Shown here piece by piece: positions 7,499-16,661 of a DNA stretch of 64,000 nucleotides (positions are counted from its first letter, which is position 1; every line of letters begins with the position of its first letter). Under the pieces are notes generated by a model. It was not told the origin of the DNA, did no database searches, and saw only the letters and a list, made by a program, of their open reading frames with translations. The position numbers were made by a program, and so were the translations under genes. The stretch is from positions 248,001 to 312,000 of the forward strand of contig NZ_BJDY01000004.1 in the NCBI RefSeq assembly GCF_005405385.1, in the 5' to 3' direction. Source of the DNA: Lactiplantibacillus mudanjiangensis. Its GTDB lineage: Bacteria; Bacillota; Bacilli; Lactobacillales; Lactobacillaceae.

Positions 7499-7861
7499 GT
7501 TAACTAAAGATTGAAAGTTAATGATGGCAATGGAAACTGTACTGATACTGGCTGGATCCGATTATTTTGCAGACACTAATCAATCTAGTGATCACCGATA
7601 TAACCGAGAGTGAGCTCACATTGAGCCCAGCCGTGGGAGGCTCTTAGCGATTCATCGCTTAGAGCCTGGCGTTTTTGAAACACGGGCTTGGTGGTCCAAA
7701 ACGATGGTTCAGACCGCTTTTTGGCTGAACCGGTCCGCCCACAGCGTTCCGGCTCAAGGTGGGCGAACGGCAGGTGGCAAGTAAGTCTACTTTTGATCGG
7801 TGAACATTTGCCATATCAACGATTATTGCTAAAAAGTAACGTTCAACCTTCAGTGGTTAAA
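7499..7861. repeat. Modular terminal-inverted-repeat element, copy 3 (module B only)
   Basis: Left end gttaactaaagattgaaag and right end taacgttcaacctt are inverted repeats, as in copy 2. Between them is only module B (gtgagctcacattgagccc through ggcgaacggcaggtggcaag), including the near-palindrome ctcttagcgattcatcgcttagag. Module A is missing. Copies 2 and 3 therefore carry complementary halves of the full element seen at 2139 and 60457. Confidence 0.85.
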
Positions 7862-7903
7862 TAAAAAGTGCACACTACCGATTAAGTCAGTTAGCGTGCA
7901 CTT
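7862..7903 (-). terminator. Terminator of the phosphatase pair
   Basis: On the minus strand, aagtgcac pairs with gtgcactt across a 20-base loop that itself contains complementary segments, followed by five T. It is six bases past the stop at 7909. Confidence 0.75.
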
Positions 7904-7908
7904 AGGTA

Positions 7909-8562
7909 TTAAATTAAATCTTCTGCATAACTGACGACTTTAATTGTATCACCATCAACGTCTAAACGGGTTAAACTCCCGTTTTTGGGACCGGTAGTAA
8001 TATCCATGTCAGGAGCGAAGTGTGAAACGATGCTACGAATCGTGGTACCGTGAGTGACGACTAAGACCTTGTCACCATTATCATGATGGGCTTTCAGATA
8101 ATCAAAGCCTGCATTCAAACGGGTCCAATAAGTCGCATTATCTTCGGCTTCATGAGTCGGATCGATGGTTTTCATCATATCGCGGGTTTGTTCAATGTTG
8201 ATGTGTTCCAGCAATTCATGCAAGCTGGTGACACCATATTGCTTACCCACAAGTGACCAAACGCGGCTACAGTCATCACCTTCGTAGTAGCCGTAAAAGA
8301 CTTCCCGAAAGTTAGGTAGGGTAGTTAAGTCATCGGTAGCTTGCTTAGCTTCACGCTTAATCAAGTTAGCAGTATCCATCGCCCGTTTGGAGTCACTAGA
8401 ATAGTAGTGGCTAAAAGGCACGTCAGCCAATGCTTGACCAACTTTAGTGGCGACGTTGATGCCGTTATCCGTTAAGGGTGAATCTGACCAACCTTGCATC
8501 CGATTATAAAGATTAAAGTACGTCTGGCCGTGCCGGACGAAGTAAATTGAAAATTTTGACAT
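7909..8562 (-). CDS. Histidine phosphatase (phosphoglycerate mutase-like) family protein
   Basis: 217 residues. The phosphohistidine motif VRHGQTYFN sits at residues 9-17 (His11), the second catalytic histidine at His171 (VVTHGTT), and an intermediate SSDSKRAMDTA holds the conserved arginine. This is the branch 1 histidine phosphatase fold. A 2,3-bisphosphoglycerate-dependent mutase would normally be longer and carry different lid residues, so a small-molecule phosphatase is likelier. It lies 11 bp behind a 217-residue paralogue (8574-9227) with the same architecture, so the two are a tandem duplication in one transcript. Substrate unknown. Confidence 0.88.
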   Translation of the reverse strand: MSKFSIYFVRHGQTYFNLYNRMQGWSDSPLTDNGINVATKVGQALADVPFSHYYSSDSKRAMDTANLIKREAKQATDDLTTLPNFREVFYGYYEGDDCSRVWSLVGKQYGVTSLHELLEHINIEQTRDMMKTIDPTHEAEDNATYWTRLNAGFDYLKAHHDNGDKVLVVTHGTTIRSIVSHFAPDMDITTGPKNGSLTRLDVDGDTIKVVSYAEDLI

Positions 8563-8573
8563 GTTAACTCCTA

Positions 8574-9227
8574 TTAGTCGATGTGATCTTTTTTGCCGAG
8601 ATAGTCTAACTGAATATCGTCATCGGTCACGGTAAACTTCGTGACACTCCCGTTTTGAGGGCGGGCTGGTGACGTTAAGTTTGCGATTTCCGCCGCAATA
8701 CTATAAATGGTATTGCCATGACTGACGAGCAAAATTTTGTCACCGTCATGTGACTTTTCGCGTAATTCAGCTAAGCCACCGTTAACGCGTTCCCAGAATT
8801 CAGCGTTGTTTTCTGCGTGATGGAACGGATCGGCTTCTTTGGCGAAGTCCTTGGCTTTATGAATCCCATATTTTTCAATGATCTCCGATAAGCTTGGCGC
8901 TTGATGGGGCGCACCAATTTCAAACCAAGTTTGCGAGGTATCATCGCCTTCGAAGTAACCATAAAACGCTTCGCGGAAAGCGGGCATCGGGGTAACGGTT
9001 AAGCCATCGTTACCACTGTTTGGCAAAATTAACTTTGCCGTGTTCATGGCCCGGGGCATATCACTGGCGTACGCTGCATCAAAATGAACGTGTTGTAACA
9101 TCTTACCAGCATTGATGGCATCTTGTTCACCAACTTCGGTGAGTGGTGAATCACACCAGCCTTGCATCCGGCGGTATTTATTAAAGTAAGTTTGACCATG
9201 ACGAATCATGTAAATTGAGAAAGACAT
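8574..9227 (-). CDS. Histidine phosphatase family protein, tandem paralogue
   Basis: 217 residues, the same length as its downstream neighbour. Motifs are IRHGQTYFN near residue 8 and VSHGNTIYS near residue 170, with MPRAMNTAKL supplying the conserved arginine. The insert containing FREAFYGYFEGDD matches FREVFYGYYEGDD in the paralogue, showing common origin. A good AGGAG site precedes ATG 9227. A TGnTAAAAT extended -10 within the end of the antiporter gene could drive the pair separately. Keeping two diverged copies suggests different phosphomonoester substrates. Confidence 0.88.
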   Translation of the reverse strand: MSFSIYMIRHGQTYFNKYRRMQGWCDSPLTEVGEQDAINAGKMLQHVHFDAAYASDMPRAMNTAKLILPNSGNDGLTVTPMPAFREAFYGYFEGDDTSQTWFEIGAPHQAPSLSEIIEKYGIHKAKDFAKEADPFHHAENNAEFWERVNGGLAELREKSHDGDKILLVSHGNTIYSIAAEIANLTSPARPQNGSVTKFTVTDDDIQLDYLGKKDHID

Positions 9228-9290
9228 GCTTTAACTCCTTATTAGGTCGTATTTCATTAAGTTTCAAGCCAACGCTATTATTTTAGCATA

Positions 9291-11147
9291 CTAATTGGCG
9301 GTTGCGAGTGCTTGACGAATCCGTGGGGCATCTTGCTTGCTTCCTGTGAAAATGAGGCGATCACCGTATTGAATGGTCGTACTCCCATTAGGGACAATGA
9401 TTTTGCGGTTACGGATGACCTGACTGATGGTAATATCTTGGGCAAATTGTAAGTTCTTAATCTGCACATTAGTGTATAAGTGGTTCACAACTTTGACTTC
9501 GTAGATACTGTTTTCCGTGTCACGTAACATGAGCAAGGTTGATGGTGATTCAATCAATGACCGGAGTAACGTAATGTTGGCTTCGGGCGTGTTGTAAACT
9601 TCAATGCCGAGATCACGAAGTTCGTCTTCGTGTTCATTGAGCACGTTACGGTCTTCAAAGCGGACGATAATTCGTTTAACCCCATATTCTTGGGCGGCTT
9701 TAGCCAACTGATAGTTGCGTTCGGCGTCAATATGACCAAGCACTAAAATATCGGTGTCAAAGACGCTATGGTCTTCCAAATCAACGGGTGTAAAGTTTTC
9801 CATCAATTCGACCGGTACTTGGGCGTGGTAGGTCTGATAGTTTTCCGGATGGTTGGTGTACATTTGCACATCGTACCAGCCTTTACGAAGTTGTTGGGCA
9901 ACGGGCACAGTACTCAAGTTTGCGCCAATAAAGTGAACCGACGTCTTAACCAAGTCTTCTTTTTCAGCCGAATAGAACTTATTGAAAAGTAGTGGCGAAA
10001 TGATACAAGTCAGTAACGCGGCCAATAAGAAGGCGCCTGACTGATCGGTTGTGATCGTCTTCATGGATTTAGCGACCCGTAAAACGGCTAAGACCATCGT
10101 CATGGTCGTGGCGGTTAATGCCGTTCCAGCAAAGGCATTCTTGGCTTTGAAACGTAACTTTAAGATCCAAATACTGCCCATTTTTGCGACCATGTAAGCG
10201 ATGAAGAACAATGGGATCAATAGCAATGTTTTGCCACTTGTTAGTAAGGTCCGTAAGTTTAGATCAACGCCGGTGGAAATAAAGAAGATTGGGATGAAAA
10301 AGCCGTAACCGATTGAATCTAAACGTTCACGAGTACTGTCACTAGGCTGTAGAAGTTTTAACACAATCCCAGCTACGAAAGCGCCCAAAATATTTTCGGC
10401 ACCCACGGATTCAGCGACGGTGACCATCGTGACAATTAAGAAAAAGGCCAACCGAATATCTAATTGCGTGGTGGATTTATTGATATTTTGATAAAACTGG
10501 AAGAACGGTTTGAACCGCAAGAGCATCAGTGCGGCAACCGCTAAGATTAGCAGCAATAACCACAAACTCTTCGAATCACTGCCATAGACTGAGGCGTATA
10601 ACGTTAACCCCATCATCGGGATCAATTCCCCGAAAACTGAGATGAGCAGGACCGTTTGACCAAAGGCTTTACTGAGCAGTTCTTTTTCTTTTAAGGCGGC
10701 AATCACGATCCCGAGTGAAATCGTGCCGAATAAAATCGTTGCGAGCCAGAAATCACTGAATAAGCCGGTAATTTTAAACATCGCTGCTAATAAGAGTGAC
10801 AAGACAATCACCGTTCCATAGCCGTAAACGGCCAAGCGGACTGGTGAGTATTTTGGCAAGTTAACGGCGTGTTTCTTTTCGAGTGGCGTTAACGCAGCGC
10901 GGCGCTTTTTGAATAAACTAAAGTCAATTTCAAGTCCACTTAAGAATAAGAGGACAATCACGCCGATGGTTGAGAGCTGTGAGATGGAACTGTTCATGCT
11001 GACGATGTTAAAGACGCTGGGGCCTAACACAATCCCGATAATAATTTCCATGACTGCAGTTGGTAAACTGTTGATTTTGAATTTGGCCATGACTAGTGGT
11101 ACTAGTAAGGCGGCAAATAAAATAATGACTAATGAAACTTGATCCAT
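9291..11147 (-). CDS. CPA2-type monovalent cation:proton antiporter with RCK domains (KefB-like)
   Basis: 618 residues. Residues about 1-390 form twelve to thirteen hydrophobic segments of a Na+/H+ exchanger domain, with the LGAFVAGIVLKL and FFISTGVDLNL signatures. Then come an RCK-N/TrkA-N-like domain (VHFIGANLSTVPVAQQLRKG, about 405-530, a modified Rossmann motif) and an RCK-C/TrkA-C domain at the end (KIIVPNGSTTIQYGDRLIFTG). Such proteins export K+ or Na+ under nucleotide or ligand control. It is the third gene of a probable minus-strand run: GrpB-Nudix (19 bp upstream), antiporter, two phosphatases. The ion cannot be decided from sequence. Confidence 0.9.
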   Translation of the reverse strand: MDQVSLVIILFAALLVPLVMAKFKINSLPTAVMEIIIGIVLGPSVFNIVSMNSSISQLSTIGVIVLLFLSGLEIDFSLFKKRRAALTPLEKKHAVNLPKYSPVRLAVYGYGTVIVLSLLLAAMFKITGLFSDFWLATILFGTISLGIVIAALKEKELLSKAFGQTVLLISVFGELIPMMGLTLYASVYGSDSKSLWLLLLILAVAALMLLRFKPFFQFYQNINKSTTQLDIRLAFFLIVTMVTVAESVGAENILGAFVAGIVLKLLQPSDSTRERLDSIGYGFFIPIFFISTGVDLNLRTLLTSGKTLLLIPLFFIAYMVAKMGSIWILKLRFKAKNAFAGTALTATTMTMVLAVLRVAKSMKTITTDQSGAFLLAALLTCIISPLLFNKFYSAEKEDLVKTSVHFIGANLSTVPVAQQLRKGWYDVQMYTNHPENYQTYHAQVPVELMENFTPVDLEDHSVFDTDILVLGHIDAERNYQLAKAAQEYGVKRIIVRFEDRNVLNEHEDELRDLGIEVYNTPEANITLLRSLIESPSTLLMLRDTENSIYEVKVVNHLYTNVQIKNLQFAQDITISQVIRNRKIIVPNGSTTIQYGDRLIFTGSKQDAPRIRQALATAN

Positions 11148-11165
11148 AACAAATACCTCAATTCA

Positions 11166-12077
11166 TTAATAAAGCTGTAATTGGTTATCAGCGTTGCCCC
11201 AGAAAGCTTCGTTGATAGCTGGTTGGGTAAAAACTTGAAGAATTTCTGCGATTCCCGGCGCGAGTTTATCCGGTGTTAAGCTGTTTAGTGGTAGCCAGCT
11301 AATGGCGCCTTCATAAGAGCCTGGTAACAAGTCACCGGAATAATCGGTCGTTGTATATAACGTACCTAATGAGACATCACCAGCCGCATTTTCGACCCAG
11401 GTGACGGTTCCGACCAGTTGTAAGTGATTGACAGTGAGACCTGTTTCTTCTAGCACTTCCCGTTTCATCGCGTGGACTTGCGATTCGCCTGGATCAACGT
11501 GCCCACCAGGAAAGGTTAAGCCAGTCCATTTGGCGTCGATCTTGTTTTCAACAACGACCTCGTTAGTTTCCGGGTTGCGAATCAAACACATGTTAACGAG
11601 TTCAGCACGGACGGTCCGGTCGTGATGTTCGTGCTGGTCTTTAGTAGTGAGCCATTCAGTGGCTTTGTCGTTGATCCCGCTAATAAAGTCAGCTTTAGCC
11701 GCAGCTTGGTTACTTTGACGAACAACCGTATATTTACGATTATCGGTGCGATGAGCATTCAAATAATCGCGGAAATTAATCATCGTTTGATAGGCCGTGT
11801 TATCGGTGGTCAAGATCACGTGAAAGGGGTGTTCGTGCCAAGTTAGTTGATAAGTTGTGGCTGAGACCAGCGTTGCGTTTAAAGCATTGGCGGCTGTTTC
11901 AACGTCGACGACCAGCACCGCAATATCGATCATCGGTCGCGCTAAACCTTGCGGCATGGCGGTACTGCCGACATGGCTACTGGCTTTGAAGCCGGGTAGT
12001 GTGGTTAAGGTTGCTTGAAAATCAGTGGCTAACGCTTGCCACTGTGGGTCATAATTGGTTAGTTGGGGCTTGGTCAT
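11166..12077 (-). CDS. GrpB-domain and Nudix-domain fusion protein
   Basis: 303 residues. The N-terminal half (about 1-155) is a GrpB/UPF0157 domain of the nucleotidyltransferase superfamily: NYDPQW near the start, SSHVGSTAMPQGLARPMIDIAV and a central FRDYLNAH. The C-terminal half (about 165-295) is a Nudix hydrolase with the box GGHVDPGESQVHAMKREVLE plus ETGL. ATG 12077 has a perfect ggaggtg site; a frame extending 44 codons further upstream lacks one. The fusion suggests sequential handling of a nucleotide-linked substrate, which is inference. It precedes the antiporter by 19 bp. Confidence 0.85.
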   Translation of the reverse strand: MTKPQLTNYDPQWQALATDFQATLTTLPGFKASSHVGSTAMPQGLARPMIDIAVLVVDVETAANALNATLVSATTYQLTWHEHPFHVILTTDNTAYQTMINFRDYLNAHRTDNRKYTVVRQSNQAAAKADFISGINDKATEWLTTKDQHEHHDRTVRAELVNMCLIRNPETNEVVVENKIDAKWTGLTFPGGHVDPGESQVHAMKREVLEETGLTVNHLQLVGTVTWVENAAGDVSLGTLYTTTDYSGDLLPGSYEGAISWLPLNSLTPDKLAPGIAEILQVFTQPAINEAFWGNADNQLQLY

Positions 12078-12163
12078 AAAAGTACACCTCCGTTGGTTAA
12101 TCCTATGAAAGAATACACTTTTTAAGCGGATTTTGAAAGAATTTACATGACTTTCAGGAATAA

Positions 12164-12193
12164 AAAAAGTTTGAGCCATCGCCCAAACTTTGA
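12164..12193 (-). terminator. Terminator of the dedA gene
   Basis: On the minus strand aaagtttgggc pairs with gctcaaacttt around a short loop and is followed by seven T, 17 bp after the dedA stop. It separates dedA from the GrpB-Nudix gene. Confidence 0.85.
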
Positions 12194-12210
12194 TAAATGT
12201 TATTTTCAAC

Positions 12211-12849
12211 TTAACGTGCCATTGGTCGTTGACGCAACGCTTTAACCAAGGTAATGGTTGCCGCTGGAATTAGAGCCGCAGCCATGATGCCTAAGAAACA
12301 CAGCGAAAGATGCGTTTGAACGAAACTGATTGACCCAAAGAAGTAGCCGAGTGAACAACCCACGGCGACCCAAATGCCGACACCAACGAGGTTCCAAACG
12401 GCAAAGGAACGCGCTGGCATTTTGGCACCGCCCGCTGATAGTGGGACAAACGTCCGAATTAAGGGCACGAAGCGACCGAACATAACGGCCTTACTGCCAT
12501 ATTTGGCAAAGAACTGCTGCGCTTTGACTTGTTTATCTTGCGGTAAGTGTCGTTGTAACCAAGGGAGTCGAATCAAATGGCGGCCAATTTCAAAGTTAAC
12601 GGTATCGCCGATGACGGCGGCCACAAAAAAGACGGGTACTAAAATTTGAATGTCTAAGCTGGTATGCGTAGCGGCCATCGTGCTGGCGAGAAAAATTAGC
12701 GATTCGCCGGGTAAGAATGGGAAGATGACCATGCCGGTTTCTAAAAAGATGACGGCAAACAGCAGAATGTAGCTCCAACTGCCAAGGGTGGTCAATAATG
12801 GGCCGATAACTTGTTCTAAATGGGTGAAAATAAACATGATTTGGTCCAA
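12211..12849 (-). CDS. DedA-family membrane protein
   Basis: About 212 residues with four to five hydrophobic segments. The family pattern is clear: ETGMVIFPFLPGESLIFLA, then GDTVNFEIGRHL, then FGRFVPLIRTFVPLSAGGAKM with the conserved arginines and prolines. DedA/SNARE-associated proteins flip or transport polyprenyl or phospholipids and support envelope homeostasis. Start choice is uncertain: a GGAGG site lies eight bases before TTG 12849, whereas ATG 12837 is 20 bases away, so TTG is preferred. The gene is divergent from helD, with a 122-bp hairpin repeat between them. Confidence 0.88.
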   Translation of the reverse strand: MDQIMFIFTHLEQVIGPLLTTLGSWSYILLFAVIFLETGMVIFPFLPGESLIFLASTMAATHTSLDIQILVPVFFVAAVIGDTVNFEIGRHLIRLPWLQRHLPQDKQVKAQQFFAKYGSKAVMFGRFVPLIRTFVPLSAGGAKMPARSFAVWNLVGVGIWVAVGCSLGYFFGSISFVQTHLSLCFLGIMAAALIPAATITLVKALRQRPMAR

Positions 12850-12995
12850 CGTGACCACCTCCAAATTGTTACTTTCATTTTAGCGGTAAATCGCGTTAAA
12901 TAAAAGATGTAATCGCTAACATTATAGCTGATTTAATCGAATCTTACTGAAGATAATAAAATATTCATGCTTTTGTCATGTTACTGACCAAACTT

Positions 12996-13116
12996 GTCGA
13001 AACGTGCGCTAAAAGACTGCTTTCTCCGCTTAGCTACGGAATCTGAAGGATTGAAACCCCCAATCATTCAGGTTCCTAGGCTATGCACGAAAGCAACCCG
13101 TCTTTTAGCCCACTCT
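12996..13116 (+). repeat. 122-bp long-hairpin repeat, copy 2
   Basis: Outer arms gcgctaaaagac / gtcttttagccc differ from copy 1 but remain complementary. Inner arms ggaatctgaa / ttcaggttcc also changed together. The middle gcttagctacgg / cctaggctatgc is conserved. It sits in the divergent dedA-helD gap (12850-13183); a TATAAT at 13118-13123 abuts its right edge and could be the helD -10. Nothing else is seen in this gap beyond weak dedA promoter elements. Confidence 0.85.
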
Positions 13117-13183
13117 ATATAATTGTGTCAGGGCGCGGATAGTGCTAAAATTATTGTTCGATATTTATGAATGGAGGACTGAA

Positions 13184-15490
13184 ATGGCTAAGTCGATTAA
13201 AGCTTTAGAACAAGCCCATCTCGATGACGTGGTGGCTAAGATTCGGGTCGCGGAGGATCAACAAAGTGAGACGATTCAACGTTCCGAACAAGATCAAGCG
13301 GATATTAAGCAGAATTTTTATAATGATGTCAATATTAAGACCGACAGTTACGAAGGCATGATGGAAACCGGGTTGTCAGTACGTCAACAACAACAAATGT
13401 TGGATGAACGTCAAAACAGCTGGCAACATGCGACCAAGCAATTATCGACGTTGAAGAAACTCGAAAAGAATGCTTATTTTGCACGCTTGGATTTCCACGA
13501 ACACGGGGAACCTAAGACTGAAACCATCTATATTGGCCTGAGTTCATTTTCAGACAGTCCTGACCATTTCTTGATTTATGACTGGCGGGCGCCAATTTCT
13601 AGTATTTATTACGATGGTGGTTTAGGTAACGTGACGTACCAAACGCCAGATGGTCCGCAAGCAGTCGACGTCAAACTCAAACGACAATTGATGATTCAAG
13701 ACGGGGAACTTGTGACCGTCTATGATACGGAAGAAGCGGTTGGGGATTCGATGCTACTTGAAGTCTTGGATGAAAAATCTGACGTTAAGATGAAGAGTAT
13801 CGTCACGACGATTCAAAAAGAACAAAATACGATTATTCGAGATACGAGTTCCGACTTGTTATTCGTCCAAGGGGCCGCGGGTTCCGGAAAAACGTCTTCG
13901 GTCTTACAACGGGTGGCCTACTTGCTATATCGTTACCGGGGCAATTTAACCGCGGGGCAAGTGATGCTGTTTTCACCTAACCAATTATTTAATGATTATA
14001 TTAATCAAGTGTTGCCCGAATTGGGTGAACAAAACATGGTCCAAATGACGTATTACCAATATGCGTCTTATCGGTTGCCACACATGCAAGTGGAAACTTT
14101 GCAACAACGGTTTGAAACCGAAAATACCGCGGACATGGCCGCGATTACCAAAATGGAAGGTAGCCTAGCCTTCTTTAATGCAGTGACGGCTTATGGGCGG
14201 CATTTGGAACAAGCCGACATGCGTTTTCGGAATATCACGTTGAACGATGAAGTTTTGATTCCACGTGACAAGATTCGCGAAATTTATTATTCATTTAATG
14301 AAAACTATCATTTAGCAAACCGGTTATCGGCTACTAAAGAAGCGTTGATTAAAATTTTAAATCGCAAAGTCGGCGCCGAAATGCGGTCGAAGTGGGTTGA
14401 AGAAGCGGTTCAAGATTTATCACGCGAAGAAATCAATGAATTCTATGGCAATCAACCACGCGAGTTTAAGAATGGCGATGAAGAGTTTAAGTTCTTGGCG
14501 CGTAAGATTGTCATGCAACATTTGGGCAACGCCCGGACGCAGATTGTGCGGCAACGGTTCTTAAGCATTAACATGCAATACGCACACTTTTTGAAACATG
14601 TGCCAGACTTGCTGAAATTAGAAAAATACGGTGTCACACGTGACGCTTGGGACGCGGCTGTTGAAACAAAATTAGCCGCCATCAAAGAACGGCACATTTC
14701 GTTAACAACTGTGTCGGCGTATATGTATCTGTATGACTTGATGACCGGTAAACGCGGCCAACGTGACATGCGCTTTGTCTTCTTGGATGAAATTCAAGAT
14801 TACAATGCGTTCCAATTAGCGTTCTTAAAATACAGTTTTCCAAATGCGCGTTTTACGATGCTCGGGGATTTAAACCAAGCGATCTTTACTAAGGAAAACA
14901 GTCATACGTTGATTGGTGAATTGGAAACGTTATTCGATCCTGAAAAGACGCGCGTCGTCCAATTGACGAAGTCTTATCGGTCAACGCAACAGATCACTGA
15001 TTTCACAAAAGAAATTTTAGTTAATGGCGAAGCGGTCACGGCGTTTAACCGCCAAGGCGACTTGCCAAATGTTGAAGTCACCGCTGATTTTGAAACTGGT
15101 GTGGATCAAGTTGTGGACCAGTTGGCCTTAAACGATTCTGATCGTGATACCACCGCAATTATTGGCAAGACGTTAGCCGAATGTGAACGATTGACGGAAG
15201 CGTTGACAGCTCGCGGTGAAAAGGTCACGTTGATTCGGACTGAAAATCAACGATTAGCCCCCGGCGCGATTGTGGTGCCATCATTCTTAGCCAAAGGGCT
15301 GGAATTTGATGCGGTGATTGTTTGGAATGCGAATGCCGATAACTATCAACGTGAAGATGAACGACAATTACTCTACACGATTTGCTCACGGGCGATGCAT
15401 GAATTGACCGTGGTGGCGATTGGTGAATTATCACCATTATTAAATCGCGTGGATCAAAGTTTGTATACGATGAATGAAGCGACAGTTTAG
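13184..15490 (+). CDS. helD: HelD-like RNA polymerase recycling helicase
   Basis: 768 residues, close to Bacillus HelD. A charged, coiled-coil N-terminal arm (about 1-80) is followed by a UvrD/Rep-type superfamily 1 ATPase: Walker A GAAGSGKTSS (about residues 228-237), Walker B FLDEIQDYN, then GDLNQAIF and the late motifs TKSYRST and SFLAKGLEFDAVIVWN. HelD enters the RNA polymerase primary channel and strips polymerase from DNA. ATG 13184 has atggagga upstream and is preferred to GTG 13142. It is monocistronic with its own terminator. A different SF1 role cannot be excluded, but the N-terminal arm and length favour HelD. Confidence 0.85.
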   Translation: MAKSIKALEQAHLDDVVAKIRVAEDQQSETIQRSEQDQADIKQNFYNDVNIKTDSYEGMMETGLSVRQQQQMLDERQNSWQHATKQLSTLKKLEKNAYFARLDFHEHGEPKTETIYIGLSSFSDSPDHFLIYDWRAPISSIYYDGGLGNVTYQTPDGPQAVDVKLKRQLMIQDGELVTVYDTEEAVGDSMLLEVLDEKSDVKMKSIVTTIQKEQNTIIRDTSSDLLFVQGAAGSGKTSSVLQRVAYLLYRYRGNLTAGQVMLFSPNQLFNDYINQVLPELGEQNMVQMTYYQYASYRLPHMQVETLQQRFETENTADMAAITKMEGSLAFFNAVTAYGRHLEQADMRFRNITLNDEVLIPRDKIREIYYSFNENYHLANRLSATKEALIKILNRKVGAEMRSKWVEEAVQDLSREEINEFYGNQPREFKNGDEEFKFLARKIVMQHLGNARTQIVRQRFLSINMQYAHFLKHVPDLLKLEKYGVTRDAWDAAVETKLAAIKERHISLTTVSAYMYLYDLMTGKRGQRDMRFVFLDEIQDYNAFQLAFLKYSFPNARFTMLGDLNQAIFTKENSHTLIGELETLFDPEKTRVVQLTKSYRSTQQITDFTKEILVNGEAVTAFNRQGDLPNVEVTADFETGVDQVVDQLALNDSDRDTTAIIGKTLAECERLTEALTARGEKVTLIRTENQRLAPGAIVVPSFLAKGLEFDAVIVWNANADNYQREDERQLLYTICSRAMHELTVVAIGELSPLLNRVDQSLYTMNEATV

Positions 15491-15497
15491 TCGTGAG

Positions 15498-15530
15498 AAG
15501 CGTTTGGGATAAAACCCAGACGCTTTTTTA
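15498..15530 (+). terminator. Terminator of helD
   Basis: Stem aagcgtttggg / cccagacgctt with loop ataaaa and a T-run. The 122-bp repeat copy 3 begins four bases later. Confidence 0.9.
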
Positions 15531-15533
15531 GTT

Positions 15534-15655
15534 GTCGAAACGTGCGGACACTGACTGCGACCTGTGCTTAGCTACGTCAAACTAACGATTGGAAAAGCAC
15601 AATCATTAGCTTGACTAGGCTATGCTCGGTCGCAACCCGTCAGTGCCCGCACTCT
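15534..15655 (+). repeat. 122-bp long-hairpin repeat, copy 3
   Basis: This copy has the most different arms yet keeps pairing: outer gcggacactgac / gtcagtgcccgc, inner gtcaaacta / tagcttgac. The conserved core tgcttagctacg / ctaggctatgctcggtcgcaa and the apical acgattg / caatcatt are intact. It lies between the helD terminator and the coaA promoter. Confidence 0.87.
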
Positions 15656-15667
15656 TGATTGGATTTA

Positions 15668-15676
15668 TGCTATAAT
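15668..15676 (+). promoter_or_regulatory. Extended -10 promoter of coaA
   Basis: TGCTATAAT is a perfect extended -10 element 36 bp upstream of the coaA ATG. No good -35 is seen, which extended -10 promoters tolerate. Confidence 0.7.
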
Positions 15677-15711
15677 ACGCCTATTAATTTAGTGATGGTG
15701 GCAGACAGATT

Positions 15712-16635
15712 ATGGAAGAGCAATTAAACTATTATCGCTTCTCACGTGATCAGTGGAAGCGATTCTATCGTAATGGCCATGTGCCGTTAACCGCGGAAAA
15801 TTTACGGGAGATCAAAGCCTTTAATGACCGCATTAGTATTGAAGATGTGCGTGAAATTTATTTACCAGTCGCCCATTTATTACAAGCAAAGTTTGAACAT
15901 TACTTGTCATGGCGCGAGACGGAATCCGTCTTTTTACAACGACAAAATAAACAATCCCCATTTATCATTGGGGTTTCTGGGAGCGTTGCGGTCGGGAAAA
16001 CCACCACGGCGCGTTTGTTAGAACTGTTATTTAAATATTTATATCCGGATCGCCGGACGCAACTGATTACGACTGATGGGTTCTTGTATCCTAACGCCGT
16101 GTTAAAAAAGAAACAGTTGATGGATCGCAAAGGGTTTCCTGAAAGTTACGATATGCCACAACTGATTCAATTTTTAAATGATGTGAAGAGTGGCAAGCCA
16201 CTGGCTAAGTCGCCGGTGTATTCGCATCAAACGTATGATATCGTCCCGAATCGATTTAACGTGATTACACATCCTGATATTTTAATTATCGAAGGAATTA
16301 ACGTGCTGCAATTGCCAAGTAACCAACGAATCTATATTAGTGACTTTACGGATTTTTCCGTATATGTGGATGCCGATGCGGATTTAGTGGAAACGTGGTA
16401 TTTGGATCGGTTTGAGGCGCTGATGAAGACGGCCTTCCAAGATCCGAAGAACTATTTTTACCCATGGGCGATCGGGGATCATGCCGAAGCGATTCGAATG
16501 GCAAAGCGCGTTTGGCGTGATGTCGACTTGAAAAACTTGAATGATTATATCTTACCAACCCGAAATCGTGCGGATTTGATTTTGCATAAGGTGGCGCACC
16601 ATGTTATCGATGCGGTCTACTTCCGTAAGTATTAA
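15712..16635 (+). CDS. coaA: Pantothenate kinase, type I
   Basis: 307 residues, the standard type I (CoaA) length. It phosphorylates pantothenate with ATP, the first step of coenzyme A synthesis. The P-loop is GVSGSVAVGKTTTAR (about residues 84-98), followed by TTDGFLYPN and LPTRNRADLILHK near the C-terminus, all typical of CoaA. The start ATG at 15712 follows tggtggcaga. It is transcribed from the extended -10 at 15668, and guaA follows with its own promoter. Nothing unusual is seen in the active site. Confidence 0.97.
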   Translation: MEEQLNYYRFSRDQWKRFYRNGHVPLTAENLREIKAFNDRISIEDVREIYLPVAHLLQAKFEHYLSWRETESVFLQRQNKQSPFIIGVSGSVAVGKTTTARLLELLFKYLYPDRRTQLITTDGFLYPNAVLKKKQLMDRKGFPESYDMPQLIQFLNDVKSGKPLAKSPVYSHQTYDIVPNRFNVITHPDILIIEGINVLQLPSNQRIYISDFTDFSVYVDADADLVETWYLDRFEALMKTAFQDPKNYFYPWAIGDHAEAIRMAKRVWRDVDLKNLNDYILPTRNRADLILHKVAHHVIDAVYFRKY

Positions 16636-16661
16636 GGCGGTTAAGAATTTTCTCATAATCA

